The notes beneath the pieces were generated by a model. It made no database searches. It was given only the letters and a program-made list of their open reading frames with translations, and was not told the origin of the DNA. Below, one piece after another: positions 15,485 through 24,203 of a stretch of 64,000 bases of DNA; the first letter of the stretch is position 1; every line of letters begins with the position of its first letter. Where the stretch lies: assembly GCA_937892945.1 (NCBI GenBank), contig CALBIL010000059.1, forward strand, positions 49,457-113,456. Direction: 5' to 3'. This stretch comes from an uncultured euryarchaeote (GTDB lineage: Archaea; Thermoplasmatota; Poseidoniia; Poseidoniales; Poseidoniaceae). The position numbers were made by a program, and so were the translations under genes.

Positions 15485-17473
15485 TTAGTTAAACAACTCT
15501 TCATGCCATGAAGTGATTGTGCCCATGAAAGCAGAAGCAGCCACAGTCAATGGGCTGGCGAGATAGAGTTTACCAGGCCCTGAACGTCCTTGGAAATTTC
15601 GATTGATTGCCGACACTGTCACCTGTTCAGGCGTGATAGAAACGCCTGGACCGGCACCAATACAAGCACCACAGCCCGGGTCGATGAGTTTGACACCGAC
15701 GCGTCCGAACAAATCATGCCATCCTTCGTTTACAGCCAGGTCTTTTACGATACCAGAGCCGTATTGAATGTAGAAATCCACACCTTCTTTGACAACAAGG
15801 CCGGCATTTTCTGCAGCCTGGCACACTTGAGCATAGTAAGCCACATCATCTGCTTTTCCAGCAGTGCATGAGCCCCCGTAGGCGATATCGATTGAAACAT
15901 CACCAATATCAGTAATGTTTGCACCGTTTGTGGGGTCACTCGGAATTCCTTCATCCGGATTGCCAGGATGAGCAACCATCGGTTGTATCTCTGACATGTT
16001 GATGGTGTGAACTCCACCATGATATTGCGCCCCTTCATCAGGATGAACTGCCCGACTCTTCTGAGTTTCTAAATCTAAATGGGGCTGAGATTTGATCATC
16101 CATTCAAACAGTAAATCATCAGCTTCACAAATACCAGTTCGGCCTGAGCATTCTGTGGCCATGTTACAGAGGGTTGCTCGTTCATCAATCGAGAGGCTCG
16201 TCAGACCTTCTCCACCAAATTCCATACTGCGATTGAGGGTTAATTCTTCACGAGCATGGTCGGCCAAGATGTAGAGGATGACATCTTTGGCGGTACAACC
16301 TGGCACGAGGGTGCCGACTAAATCGAACCGAATCGATTCGGGGACTTTGATTGAAGTAAATCCAGCGCTGATAAGATTGGCATATTCAGTCGCCCCAACG
16401 CCCCATGTGAGTGCATTTGATGCGCCACCCATACAGGTGTGCGAGTCTGTGGCTTGAATGAAATCACCCACTTCAATAAATTCTTCTCGGGCGACCTGAT
16501 GGCAAATCCCAGGCGAAATACCATCTTTAGCAGAGTAATCCCGAACTAAAGTATGTTTTTGAAACTCAACTTGGAGGTCCCGTAAGGTTTGGATTTTATC
16601 CATGTGAGGAACAAATTTAGGATTATGATGAGCATAAAGCAGATGGTCTTCGAACACTGCAAATTTACTTGGGTTTGGTATTGTGTAGTCATCACCGTAC
16701 TCGTTCTGGAGGAATGTATGAACTTGGGCGGTGGTGAATTCATGTGAGTATCCACCTTGGACTTGAGCAATAACGGGGTCATTTGGTTTAACACACTGCC
16801 CTTCTACTTGTCCAACGAGATTACGAGCGATAATCTTCTCAGCCATGGTCATTGGCCGGAGAGGAGTGTCCAATGGCGGAAGTTCGATTTCTCCATTCTT
16901 GAGTGATTTCGCAAAAGCAAACAAGCCGCCTTTCTCGAGAATAATTTGGGTGACTTTATCGTAGCGAGAAGTGAATTCCTCGAGAGCGATCTCTTCGCCT
17001 TTTTGCAACCGTTCGAGCATTGAATGGTCACCCATAATTTGTCCAAGATTGATGTTATTCTGTGCATGAATCGGTGCAAAAGATGCGGCTATGACGATAT
17101 TAATTCCCGCCCAACGTTCGCACTGCGGGGCGGTTTCTCGTGAAGAACCAGTTCCTTTTCGTTGGCCAGAAACAATAACCTCAAAGTTTCCATTCTTGAG
17201 TGCATTTTCATTAAACACTCTTAATCCGTTATGCATTAATCCCGCATACGCATTCTTCGCAATCTCGGCAGGGTCATGATCGAAGCAAACCCATGCAGGC
17301 GTCATGACATCTGTGTTGATGTCATCAAGTAAATCATCAACAGTCAAATCTTCCATTTTCAAATTGAGCCCATCATACAATTGTTGCTTGATGAGTTCGA
17401 GGTCTTTGGTAAGAAAAAGAACCCTTTTTTCAGGGTGGAGGGCGATTTTTGCTGGCGGCCAATTGTCTCTCAT
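15485..17473 (-). CDS. Aconitase-superfamily dehydratase with N-terminal swivel domain (LeuD-LeuC order)
   Basis: 662 residues. The swivel (LeuD-like) domain comes first: DDINTDVMTPAWVC, then the substrate loop SGQRKGTGSSRE and FAPIHAQNNINLG. The catalytic LeuC/aconitase part follows. Its [4Fe-4S] cysteines are likely in ATDSHTCMGG and PGCGACIGAGPG, and AYGGSCTAGKADD and NRNFQGRSG are further signatures. The swivel-first order is that of AcnB, but the N-terminal HEAT-like domain of AcnB is missing. The reaction could be citrate-isocitrate isomerisation (TCA cycle) or an isopropylmalate/homoaconitate-type step. An IPM/isocitrate-dehydrogenase relative lies about 20 kb away, so context does not settle it. 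Confidence 0.88.
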   Translation of the reverse strand: MRDNWPPAKIALHPEKRVLFLTKDLELIKQQLYDGLNLKMEDLTVDDLLDDINTDVMTPAWVCFDHDPAEIAKNAYAGLMHNGLRVFNENALKNGNFEVIVSGQRKGTGSSRETAPQCERWAGINIVIAASFAPIHAQNNINLGQIMGDHSMLERLQKGEEIALEEFTSRYDKVTQIILEKGGLFAFAKSLKNGEIELPPLDTPLRPMTMAEKIIARNLVGQVEGQCVKPNDPVIAQVQGGYSHEFTTAQVHTFLQNEYGDDYTIPNPSKFAVFEDHLLYAHHNPKFVPHMDKIQTLRDLQVEFQKHTLVRDYSAKDGISPGICHQVAREEFIEVGDFIQATDSHTCMGGASNALTWGVGATEYANLISAGFTSIKVPESIRFDLVGTLVPGCTAKDVILYILADHAREELTLNRSMEFGGEGLTSLSIDERATLCNMATECSGRTGICEADDLLFEWMIKSQPHLDLETQKSRAVHPDEGAQYHGGVHTINMSEIQPMVAHPGNPDEGIPSDPTNGANITDIGDVSIDIAYGGSCTAGKADDVAYYAQVCQAAENAGLVVKEGVDFYIQYGSGIVKDLAVNEGWHDLFGRVGVKLIDPGCGACIGAGPGVSITPEQVTVSAINRNFQGRSGPGKLYLASPLTVAASAFMGTITSWHEELFN

Positions 17474-17606
17474 GGCTCCCCCTCAAACCCTTTCAAGTGC
17501 TCAGTGTTCATAACCGGTTCGGGAAAAAACTCTCATGAGAAGTGCCGTATTTTCTCTGAAAACGCAGTTTTTCGAGTCCACAAGTTTAACCGTATTGATA
17601 ATTAGG

Positions 17607-17614
17607 TTTAAATA
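17607..17614 (+). promoter_or_regulatory. Candidate TATA box of tfb
   Basis: TTTAAATA, 82 bases before the tfb ATG, in the 222-base divergent region between the aconitase-family gene and tfb. Transcription would start near 17635-17640, leaving a leader of about 55 bases. The rest of this region holds a 10-base palindrome (TCTCATGAGA) and nothing else recognisable. Confidence 0.5.
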
Positions 17615-17695
17615 CAGTTGTGCATCGGTGTATAATAAGGTTCCCTAATCAGTTGAGCGATAAGGCTCGACCAGGGCAAGAGATGAGGAATACAT

Positions 17696-18622
17696 ATGGA
17701 CGAACAACAAGTAGAAGATATCGTAAAATGCAGTGATTGCGCAGGTCGAAATTTAACTCGTGACGAAACCCGTGGCGAAGTCGTTTGTGACGATTGCGGA
17801 TTAGTGTTAGAGGACAACGTAATCGACCAAGGCGCTGAATGGCGTGTGTTTTCGCCGGAACAAGGCGACCAACGTGCCCGTACTGGTGCTCCAATGACCG
17901 TCATGCTCCACGACAAAGGCCTCTCGACAGACATCGACTGGCAAAACAAAGATTACTCTGGAAAGACAATCAATTCCCGTTACAGATCGCAATTCTACCG
18001 AATGCGTAAGTGGCAAAAGAGAAGCAGAGTTTCCAATGCAACAGAGCGAAACTTAGCTATGGCGTTGGCCGAGTTGGACCGTATGGCCAGCCGCCTTGAA
18101 CTTCCAAAGTCTGTTCGTGAAGCAGCAGCAGTCAATTACAAGAAAGCAGTTGACAAGCGTTTGATCCGTGGCCGTTCGATTGAAGGTGTAGCAGCAGCAT
18201 CCCTCTACGCAGCTTGCCGTCAATGTGGTGTTCCTCGAACACTCGATGAAATCGGTCAAGCCTCCCGTACCGGTCGAAAAGAGATTGGTCGCACCTACCG
18301 TTTCATGGTACGAGAACTCAAAATGAAGATCATGCCAACTGGCCCAGAAGACTACATCTCACGATTCTGTTCCGGACTTGGACTCGATGCTGAAGTCGAA
18401 GCAAAGGCTTACGAACTCATCAAAGCAGCTCAAGAGAAGGAATTGACCAGTGGTCGTGGACCAACTGGAATTGCAGCCTCGATCATTTACATCGCTTCGG
18501 TCTTGTGTGGAAAGCGCAGAACCCAACGCGAAGTGGCAGAAGTTGCTGGTGTAACTGAAGTAACCATCCGTAACCGTTACAAGGAACTCATTCAAAATCT
18601 CAATATCGAACTTGATATTTGA
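17696..18622 (+). CDS. tfb: Transcription initiation factor B (TFIIB homologue)
   Basis: 308 residues, normal for archaeal TFB. The N-terminal zinc ribbon has CSDC and CDDCG (residues about 12-35). It is followed by the B-finger/B-linker region and two cyclin-like repeats (first around [15 protein letters not shown] to [11 protein letters not shown], second around [14 protein letters not shown] to the end). The helix-turn-helix [17 protein letters not shown] would contact the BRE. TFB recruits RNA polymerase to TBP-bound promoters. It stands alone with its own promoter; a HEAT-like gene follows after 32 bases. Confidence 0.97.
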   Translation: MDEQQVEDIVKCSDCAGRNLTRDETRGEVVCDDCGLVLEDNVIDQGAEWRVFSPEQGDQRARTGAPMTVMLHDKGLSTDIDWQNKDYSGKTINSRYRSQFYRMRKWQKRSRVSNATERNLAMALAELDRMASRLELPKSVREAAAVNYKKAVDKRLIRGRSIEGVAAASLYAACRQCGVPRTLDEIGQASRTGRKEIGRTYRFMVRELKMKIMPTGPEDYISRFCSGLGLDAEVEAKAYELIKAAQEKELTSGRGPTGIAASIIYIASVLCGKRRTQREVAEVAGVTEVTIRNRYKELIQNLNIELDI

Positions 18623-18654
18623 AACAGAGCCAGTTGAAACCCTGAGGTCTCATC

Positions 18655-20139
18655 ATGGGAAAAGAGCGAACTAAATTATCAGACAATGTCTTCGAGGCAG
18701 TATCTGCTGGAATGGTTGAAGCGTTGAAGCGGGGCACGATTGCCTGGCCTCTTCCTCAACCACCGATGACAGACCCTGACTTTCCGCCTATCTCTCCCGC
18801 CTCCCCTGATTCAGTCATTGAACAAGGGGTTGGGATTTTACAAATGGATCGGGCAATGTTCGAATCGAATCTCAACACAGTTGTCGATTTGATAGTCCCT
18901 CATCGAATGAACCTCAGTGACGACCCATTTACTGTACATCAGAAATGGCTCCATCGACGTATTGACAAAGTTGCTGAAAGCCTTCTGTTCACCGTCACGA
19001 CCGATTGGTTGGCTCAAGCGTTTGACCATACCGCTCCAAACACTGACCGTTGGTGGCTTGCGATTTCTCTTCTCAACGGTTTATCGACCACTCCACATGG
19101 CCAGCCAGTCCACCAAGGATACCACCTCGTCGAATCGATTGCATTGGCCGAACGCCCAGGAACCTGGCATACACAACCTGATGCAGGGCCTCATCAGTCT
19201 GAATGGAACCCTCATGCAGTTCTTCCTCGTAATTCAGGAGTTGTTGCGCATGATGCTGGCGTTACAGCAGCCCGATGGCTGATTGAAAAGTTAGAAAATG
19301 ACTCCCTCGACCGTCGTCTTTTGTTGATGGAATGGGTTCGCCTACTCCTTCAGCGACCAAACCTCATCGAGCCTCTCGGACTTGATTCTATACTTCTCCG
19401 GCGCGCTTCAGACCCTGAGGCTGAAGTTGCAGCACGAGTTACACTTTGTCTCGCCAAGGCGATTGAGTTCAATCGAGACACAGGTCTTGAACTTGCTAAA
19501 CGCCTTCACCAGCGCGATGAACTTCTTATCAAGCGGGGAATGGCCGATGTCCTTACCCGAATGTTCCGCCGTCTTGAATGGGATGCTGTGCCGTTTCTGA
19601 ACGATATGCTTGCCGACCAAGATGAAGGCGTACTCGCTGCTGCCAGTGCAACAGTGGGTGATTTGAGGTTCCTTGACTCGGAACTGTGGGCTGATACCAT
19701 CGCAAAGTTAGCACAACACCCTCTTCCAATTGTTCGACGAAACCTCGTGCCTTTTTTGCGTGATTACATTGAACAATACCCCGAAGATGAACGTCGCCTT
19801 CTTCCTATTCTCTGGCAAGATGGTGACGAAGTTGTTCGTACACGAATGCGTGAACTGTTGATGCGAATGGAAGAGGTATCACCTGACCATTTCGCCGCCC
19901 GCCTTCTTGACTTCAAGAAACAAGGCTGCCCTCTTGAACCACTTTGGGAACCACTCACACTACGTCGACCAGAACGAAGCCGTCTGTGGCAAGCTTGGTT
20001 TACAGGCGAAGGAGAACAACCCACTCTGCCAGAATCTCGCCCAGTCCTTCACAGCGACATGGACGAATCAGGAGAATTACCATCTGTCGAAGATGCACAT
20101 CAAATCTTAGATCAAGAACTCGGCTTCATTGATGATTGA
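18655..20139 (+). CDS. HEAT-repeat-like helical protein of unknown function
   Basis: 494 residues, soluble and almost entirely helical. Repeated helix pairs with DPEAEVAARVTLCLAKA, DQDEGVLAAASATVGDL and HPLPIVRRNLVPFLRDY spacing are typical of HEAT/armadillo-like scaffolds (about residues 215-400). The N-terminal 200 residues have no recognised motif. The C-terminus is acidic. It lies 32 bases after tfb, so they may share a transcript, but nothing in the sequence links it to transcription. Probably a protein-protein interaction scaffold. Confidence 0.75.
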   Translation: MGKERTKLSDNVFEAVSAGMVEALKRGTIAWPLPQPPMTDPDFPPISPASPDSVIEQGVGILQMDRAMFESNLNTVVDLIVPHRMNLSDDPFTVHQKWLHRRIDKVAESLLFTVTTDWLAQAFDHTAPNTDRWWLAISLLNGLSTTPHGQPVHQGYHLVESIALAERPGTWHTQPDAGPHQSEWNPHAVLPRNSGVVAHDAGVTAARWLIEKLENDSLDRRLLLMEWVRLLLQRPNLIEPLGLDSILLRRASDPEAEVAARVTLCLAKAIEFNRDTGLELAKRLHQRDELLIKRGMADVLTRMFRRLEWDAVPFLNDMLADQDEGVLAAASATVGDLRFLDSELWADTIAKLAQHPLPIVRRNLVPFLRDYIEQYPEDERRLLPILWQDGDEVVRTRMRELLMRMEEVSPDHFAARLLDFKKQGCPLEPLWEPLTLRRPERSRLWQAWFTGEGEQPTLPESRPVLHSDMDESGELPSVEDAHQILDQELGFIDD

Positions 20140-20141
20140 AC

Positions 20142-20564
20142 TCATTCTTCTTCTGATGAAGAAGCCAATGGCCCTACGGTGATGAGCCCTACATAGAGTG
20201 CATTGAGAATGACTAAACTTCCAATGAGGGTGAGAAGCATTCCCGTTGGCTCAGGCATCCATTCGTTTCTGTTTGTCCATGTCACCACTTTGACAAAGAA
20301 TAAACATCCGAGTCCAAACAGCAGAACGTTTCTCCATGTTTCTTCGGGAGATGCCCACAAATTGACAGTCGGTGCGATGCCTTTCCGGTCAAAGGCCCAT
20401 CTGAACCAGGCCAGATAAAGCAATGTCAAGCCTACCAATCCGAGCACCCCTCTTGAGAAAGAACGAGAGTCCCAAGGGCCTTCTGGAGTGATATCGATAA
20501 ACGATTGAGCAACACAAAAGACCCCTACAATGGCGAATCCTCGCCACTCAAGAGTTCTGCCCAT
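20142..20564 (-). CDS. Small polytopic membrane protein
   Basis: 140 residues with about four hydrophobic segments (FAIVGVFCVAQSFI, GVLGLVGLTLLYLAWF, NVLLFGLGCLFFVKVVTW, GMLLTLIGSLVILNALYVGLI). It ends in an acidic tail (SSSEEE). It converges on the HEAT-like gene and its 5' end faces the GalU-like gene, with starts only about 50 bases apart. No family recognised. Confidence 0.7.
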   Translation of the reverse strand: MGRTLEWRGFAIVGVFCVAQSFIDITPEGPWDSRSFSRGVLGLVGLTLLYLAWFRWAFDRKGIAPTVNLWASPEETWRNVLLFGLGCLFFVKVVTWTNRNEWMPEPTGMLLTLIGSLVILNALYVGLITVGPLASSSEEE

Positions 20565-20616
20565 ATCTCAAGGCAGAAGGGCTACGCTTGAAAGCCTACG
20601 CCATCCAGCAGGTCTC

Positions 20617-21483
20617 ATGGCGGTCGTTCAAGATGCCTTACTGGTTGCAGGAGGTCTTGGGACTCGAATGCTCCCAACCAGCGCATCGGTACCAAAAGAG
20701 GCGCTTCCGCTTGTCGATATACCCGCTCTTATTCACCTTGCTCGTGAAGCAGTCGCTGCAGGAGCACAACGCCTTCACATCATATCCTCGCCAAGAAAAG
20801 ATATGACAGCGTTACTTGGAGACCATGCTTGGCTTCAAGAAAAACGTCCTGAACTTGACCCCCAACTCCTTTCACCGTTTGCTGATGTCGAGGTCTTTAT
20901 CCATATTCAACATGAACCACTTGGTTTAGGAAATGCTATCGAATGTGCTTTAGATGAAATCGATGGGCCTTTTTTGGTCTTACTCGGAGATAATATTTTG
21001 CTTGACCAACATACCTCGCCAAATGCCTTTTCACCTTCCCTGGCAAGTAAGAAGTTGGTTGAAAGTTTTGGAAAGAATGGCCTTCCATGCGTTGGTTTAA
21101 TGGCGGTCCACCCCGATGAAGTTTCCAATTACGGCGTCGTTCGCCAAGAAGGAGCAAGAATTCTTGAAATTTGTGAGAAGCCATTGCCTGAAGATGCTCC
21201 GTCAAACCTTGTACTCTGTGGGCGTTATTTATTCACCTCTGATGCGAAGAGTTTGCTGCAACAGTATGATGTTGAAACGTATGGGGAACTTCAGTCGATT
21301 GCTCTTCAACAACATTGGATGAAAAATGACGGCCTTATTGGCGTCGAACTTACCAATTTCCAATGGTATGATTCAGGTAAACCCTTGCCGTGGCTCCAAG
21401 CGCAAGTCGACCATGCACTCCGTCGCAACGACCTCTCGACTTCATTTAGAGCGTGGCTCCAAGAACGCCTTGCTGAAGATTAA
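20617..21483 (+). CDS. GalU-like UTP--glucose-1-phosphate uridylyltransferase
   Basis: 288 residues from the ATG at 20617. The longer track start at 20530 would overlap the divergent gene, and the family motif begins right after 20617 (DALLVAGGLGTRMLPTSASVPKEALPL in pieces). This is the sugar-1-phosphate nucleotidyltransferase signature with the GalU-style second basic motif. LVLLGDNI and CEKPLP are further conserved positions. It would make UDP-glucose or a related sugar nucleotide for glycan synthesis, and could feed the UDP-sugar dehydrogenase at 40752. The exact nucleotide and sugar cannot be read from sequence alone. Confidence 0.85.
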   Translation: MAVVQDALLVAGGLGTRMLPTSASVPKEALPLVDIPALIHLAREAVAAGAQRLHIISSPRKDMTALLGDHAWLQEKRPELDPQLLSPFADVEVFIHIQHEPLGLGNAIECALDEIDGPFLVLLGDNILLDQHTSPNAFSPSLASKKLVESFGKNGLPCVGLMAVHPDEVSNYGVVRQEGARILEICEKPLPEDAPSNLVLCGRYLFTSDAKSLLQQYDVETYGELQSIALQQHWMKNDGLIGVELTNFQWYDSGKPLPWLQAQVDHALRRNDLSTSFRAWLQERLAED

Positions 21484-22025
21484 CGCTGGCCAGGTTTCCA
21501 AAAGGAAAGTGGCACGGGCTGTTCACCTTGCGCTTTACGAAGTGCCAAATGATCGGCGCGCTCATTCCAACGATAGCCCCGGTGAGCTTTGACATGTTCC
21601 CATGTCAGGGTTCTAAGTTCAGAAACTGCATCCCAGAGAGATTGAACATGAGCCACTAATTCCCGATTCGCTTTCGCTTTCCATGCACCACAAGCAAGAT
21701 TGCCAGCGTATTGGGAATCTGCGCGAATGACTGCAGCATCATTTCCTCCTTCGACTAAGAGCCATCGCAGGGCTGCAGCAAACGCGGACAATTCAGCCGT
21801 GTTGTTTGAGCCGACTTCTGCTCCGATGAAATGTTCCATATCATGTTGTGTTACCACGACATCAGCAAACTCTTGATGAAGCTCACCACTTCTTTTCCCT
21901 AAGCCAGTGTCTCCAATCACGACCACAACCGACCAAGCAGCAGGTGTATTTTGATCAACGTTCTGGTTGCCAAGGCAGGAGCCATCTACATAGAGGCTCC
22001 ATTTATGATCAGGCACACGCTTCAC
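21480..22025 (-). CDS. rnhA: Ribonuclease HI-like protein
   Basis: 181 residues. The four acidic active-site positions of RNase H are present: D in SLYVDGSC, E in SNNTAELSAF, D in VIRADSQYA and D in WNERADHLA, with the histidine of KAHRGYRWNE. It would degrade RNA in RNA-DNA hybrids. A GTG start overlaps the gcvH stop (GTGA), so gcvH and rnhA are co-translated, an odd functional pairing. It overlaps the end of the GalU-like gene by four bases in a convergent arrangement. Confidence 0.88.
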   Translation of the reverse strand: MKRVPDHKWSLYVDGSCLGNQNVDQNTPAAWSVVVVIGDTGLGKRSGELHQEFADVVVTQHDMEHFIGAEVGSNNTAELSAFAAALRWLLVEGGNDAAVIRADSQYAGNLACGAWKAKANRELVAHVQSLWDAVSELRTLTWEHVKAHRGYRWNERADHLALRKAQGEQPVPLSFWKPGQR

Positions 22026-22405
22026 TCGCCAATCTCTGCTTTGTAACCGGCAGCATCCATCAACACGGACACCGCATTCGGGTCATCTAAAGTCATCCGA
22101 ACAATCCAACCCTCTCCATATGGGTCGGTATTCATGAGTTCAGGTGCATCATCAAGTGCATCATTTACAGCGGTAATCTTTCCAGCGAATGGAGCAAAAA
22201 TTGGTGAAGCGGACTTCACAGATTCAACGATTGCAAATTCTTCCATGTCAGTGAGGACTTCTCCCTCGCCGGGGAGTTCAATATAGACGATATCGGTAAG
22301 TGAATGTTGAGCATAGTCTGTAATTCCAATGACAACTTCATTTCCATCGATGCGTAACCATTCATGCTCTTTAGTGTAGTATTGTCCTTCTGGAATGTCG
22401 CTCAT
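22022..22405 (-). CDS. gcvH: Glycine cleavage system H protein
   Basis: 127 residues from the ATG at 22405, the usual GcvH length; the track start at 22513 is too long. The lipoyl-lysine is in EFAIVESVKSAS, and TKEHEWL near the N-terminus plus NTDPYGEGWIVRM near the C-terminus are standard. GcvH shuttles the aminomethyl group between the P, T and L proteins, none of which is in this window. The start is preceded by GGAGACGGACGAG. A possible 29-residue zinc-ribbon ORF lies 43 bases upstream on the same strand. Confidence 0.95.
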   Translation of the reverse strand: MSDIPEGQYYTKEHEWLRIDGNEVVIGITDYAQHSLTDIVYIELPGEGEVLTDMEEFAIVESVKSASPIFAPFAGKITAVNDALDDAPELMNTDPYGEGWIVRMTLDDPNAVSVLMDAAGYKAEIGE

Positions 22406-22448
22406 CTCGTCCGTCTCCGATTTGTCGAATAGCTCGCATTTGATGAAG

Positions 22449-22538
22449 TCACCGATTGGAACATTTCCTGTTTTTTTCGATTCTGCATACTTCGAACCAT
22501 TGCGTATGCCCACAGTTCACACAAAACGCAGTTTTCAC
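22449..22538 (-). CDS. Possible zinc-ribbon microprotein in the gcvH leader
   Basis: A 29-residue reading frame below the ORF-track limit, from GTG at 22538 (or TTG at 22544) to TGA at 22449. It reads FCVNCGHTQWFEVC followed by RKCSNR, so cysteines fall at C-x2-C-x8-C-x7-C, like a zinc ribbon. The frame differs from the longer 67-residue ORF listed for this region, which looks like a shadow. It ends 43 bases before the gcvH ATG. The pattern is convincing as protein sequence but the gene is very short; treat it as a candidate. Confidence 0.45.
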   Translation of the reverse strand: MKTAFCVNCGHTQWFEVCRIEKNRKCSNR

Positions 22539-22619
22539 CTTCAAACGCGTCGCGGTTCTTATTAGGAGATGGAATCCGCTTCGAAATGAAGTCAAGCGAC
22601 TTCAAGGGATGGGACCCTC

Positions 22620-22976
22620 ATGAGTAGAGCATTTAGAGAAGGCATAGCCAAAAACAAAAGAATTCACGCACCGATTCGTCGAAGGAGTTGGAGCCCAGTT
22701 AGAGATCTCCAAGGTTTGAAAACTCGAACCCAAACAATTGGCTCTCAAATGGGGCCACTCGTTGAAATTCCTGCAATGGTTCGAATTGAAAATGAACATT
22801 GGGTTTTCGAACGTATCGAAGAAGGTGTTCTTTACAACCTCACACACAAACTCATTCTGCATGATGATGAAGGCGAGAAAGTGATTGGTGGTACAACTGA
22901 TATGCGAACTGCAATGAAAGTTGCACAATGCATGGCACAAAAAGAAAACCGAATCATTATGATTCAACCTCTTTGA
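22620..22976 (+). CDS. Conserved-looking small basic protein of unknown function
   Basis: 118 residues. The N-terminus is strongly basic (FREGIAKNKRIHAPIRRRSW). The middle and C-terminus look like a compact alpha/beta domain (VEIPAMVRIENEHWVFERIEEGV, ending ENRIIMIQPL). It converges on Sec61-beta, leaving 9 bases between stops. The antisense ORF at 22602-22967 is a shadow. The basic N-terminus could bind nucleic acid, but nothing specific supports that. Confidence 0.65.
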   Translation: MSRAFREGIAKNKRIHAPIRRRSWSPVRDLQGLKTRTQTIGSQMGPLVEIPAMVRIENEHWVFERIEEGVLYNLTHKLILHDDEGEKVIGGTTDMRTAMKVAQCMAQKENRIIMIQPL

Positions 22977-22985
22977 AACAGAGTT

Positions 22986-23177
22986 TCAGAACAGGTCAAG
23001 AATCCAAGAGACGACGCCTTGATTAACAAGGTAGAAAAATGTTCCAATACCGATACATGCTGCATATACTTGGAACGGAGTAATCTTCCAAGCATCTTCA
23101 GATTCTTCATCGAAATATCGAATAAGACCTGCAGCCTGTTGAATACCGCTACCATCGGATTTCTTCTTTGAAGCCAT
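22986..23177 (-). CDS. Preprotein translocase subunit Sec61-beta
   Basis: 63 residues from the ATG at 23177, with an alternative ATG three codons upstream. The archaeal Sec61-beta pattern is clear: a basic Lys/Gly/Ser start (ASKKKSDGSGIQQAAGLIRYFDEE) and one C-terminal membrane helix (VYAACIGIGTFFYLVNQGVV). It is the small tail-anchored subunit of the SecYE channel. The gene follows a hypothetical gene at 23234 on the same strand by 56 bases. Confidence 0.85.
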   Translation of the reverse strand: MASKKKSDGSGIQQAAGLIRYFDEESEDAWKITPFQVYAACIGIGTFFYLVNQGVVSWILDLF

Positions 23178-23233
23178 GTGGACCAATCTCTGCGAGTTGC
23201 CACCCCTTTATCAACGCGACGCGGCCACGAAAA

Positions 23234-24100
23234 CTACTCTTCTTCATCATTTATGGTTAAATCAACGAAGGAAACCCCTGTATCGGTTGTCTCGAGGTCA
23301 AGAATCTGCCCTTGAGGGATTTCATACGGATCTCTCGCCGAATGCAAAACACTGCCATCAGGGTCTGCTTCGATGAAATATGCCTCAGCCCTCGCCACAG
23401 CTCGTTCGAACCCAGGGGCATTACCGTCCGCTAGAGCCCCTCTGGCCACTTCCAAATCAAAGTGGGCATGCTCGACGGCCTTCTTGGCCTGTTTCACGTT
23501 CCATTCCTCCGAATCCGGTGTATTCACCATTCGCTTCTGCACCGCTTTTCCTTGTTCTTCAACCATGAATATGTGTTCATCAAACACAGAGCGAGCCGTT
23601 TCAAAGGCTTTTTTCCAAGCCTCTTCATTGGATTCAGGAGACACATCAGCTCCTTCCTTGGCGAGATACTTCCGTGCCGCCGAGATGTGGGAAAATTCCC
23701 ACGGGCGATGTCCAAGCGATGCGGAAAGGTCGAACAGTAATCGAGCGTATGATTGCGGTGAACCTTTGAGCACAATTCGGTTGAGATACCCCGAATTGAA
23801 TAAACCAAAGCCCCAGTAAGCGTCCGAGGAGATAATCAAACCCAATCCTCCGCTTTGGGTCTGAAATTTCCATTTCTGTTCATTGAATTGCGGTGGTTCA
23901 GAAAAGTGAGGCGTTTCGGGGTGTTCGAGATAGGCCAAAGCATGCGTGGCAACATCTCCGAGGTAAACCACCTTACTCGGTAAACTGAATGATTTTGGTC
24001 TCAAAAACCCAGTGTCGTTTTCAACCCGATGATTGGCTTTTGCCTGGCCTACTTGAGCATAGACTACGAGTGTCCCCCCACCATACTCTCGGTTGCTCAT
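23234..24100 (-). CDS. Hypothetical soluble protein upstream of Sec61-beta
   Basis: 288 residues from the ATG at 24100. The track extends this frame to 24985, but that extra part is only the antisense of the Lys/Ala-rich gene at 24204 and is rejected. The N-terminal half is alpha/beta (GGTLVVYAQVGQAK, GGLGLIISSDAYWGFG). The C-terminal half is helical and acidic (KQAKKAVEHAHFDLEVARGALADG) and ends in a run of glutamates. No family recognised. It shares a divergent promoter region of about 100 bases with the H1-like gene. Confidence 0.7.
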   Translation of the reverse strand: MSNREYGGGTLVVYAQVGQAKANHRVENDTGFLRPKSFSLPSKVVYLGDVATHALAYLEHPETPHFSEPPQFNEQKWKFQTQSGGLGLIISSDAYWGFGLFNSGYLNRIVLKGSPQSYARLLFDLSASLGHRPWEFSHISAARKYLAKEGADVSPESNEEAWKKAFETARSVFDEHIFMVEEQGKAVQKRMVNTPDSEEWNVKQAKKAVEHAHFDLEVARGALADGNAPGFERAVARAEAYFIEADPDGSVLHSARDPYEIPQGQILDLETTDTGVSFVDLTINDEEE

Positions 24101-24203
24101 GATACTCCGGCTCCTCCACACACCATCAATTCGCCGCCTTGTGACAAACTGGTGGAGAGAAGAATTGATGAGTCTCACCCGCCATGGAGGGATTGGTGAG
24201 CCA

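Noticed and set aside
22402-22605. 67-residue minus-strand ORF containing CVLC
   Set aside because: A frame-shifted reading of the same DNA as the zinc-ribbon candidate; the other frame keeps the better cysteine spacing, and this one overlaps the gcvH start.
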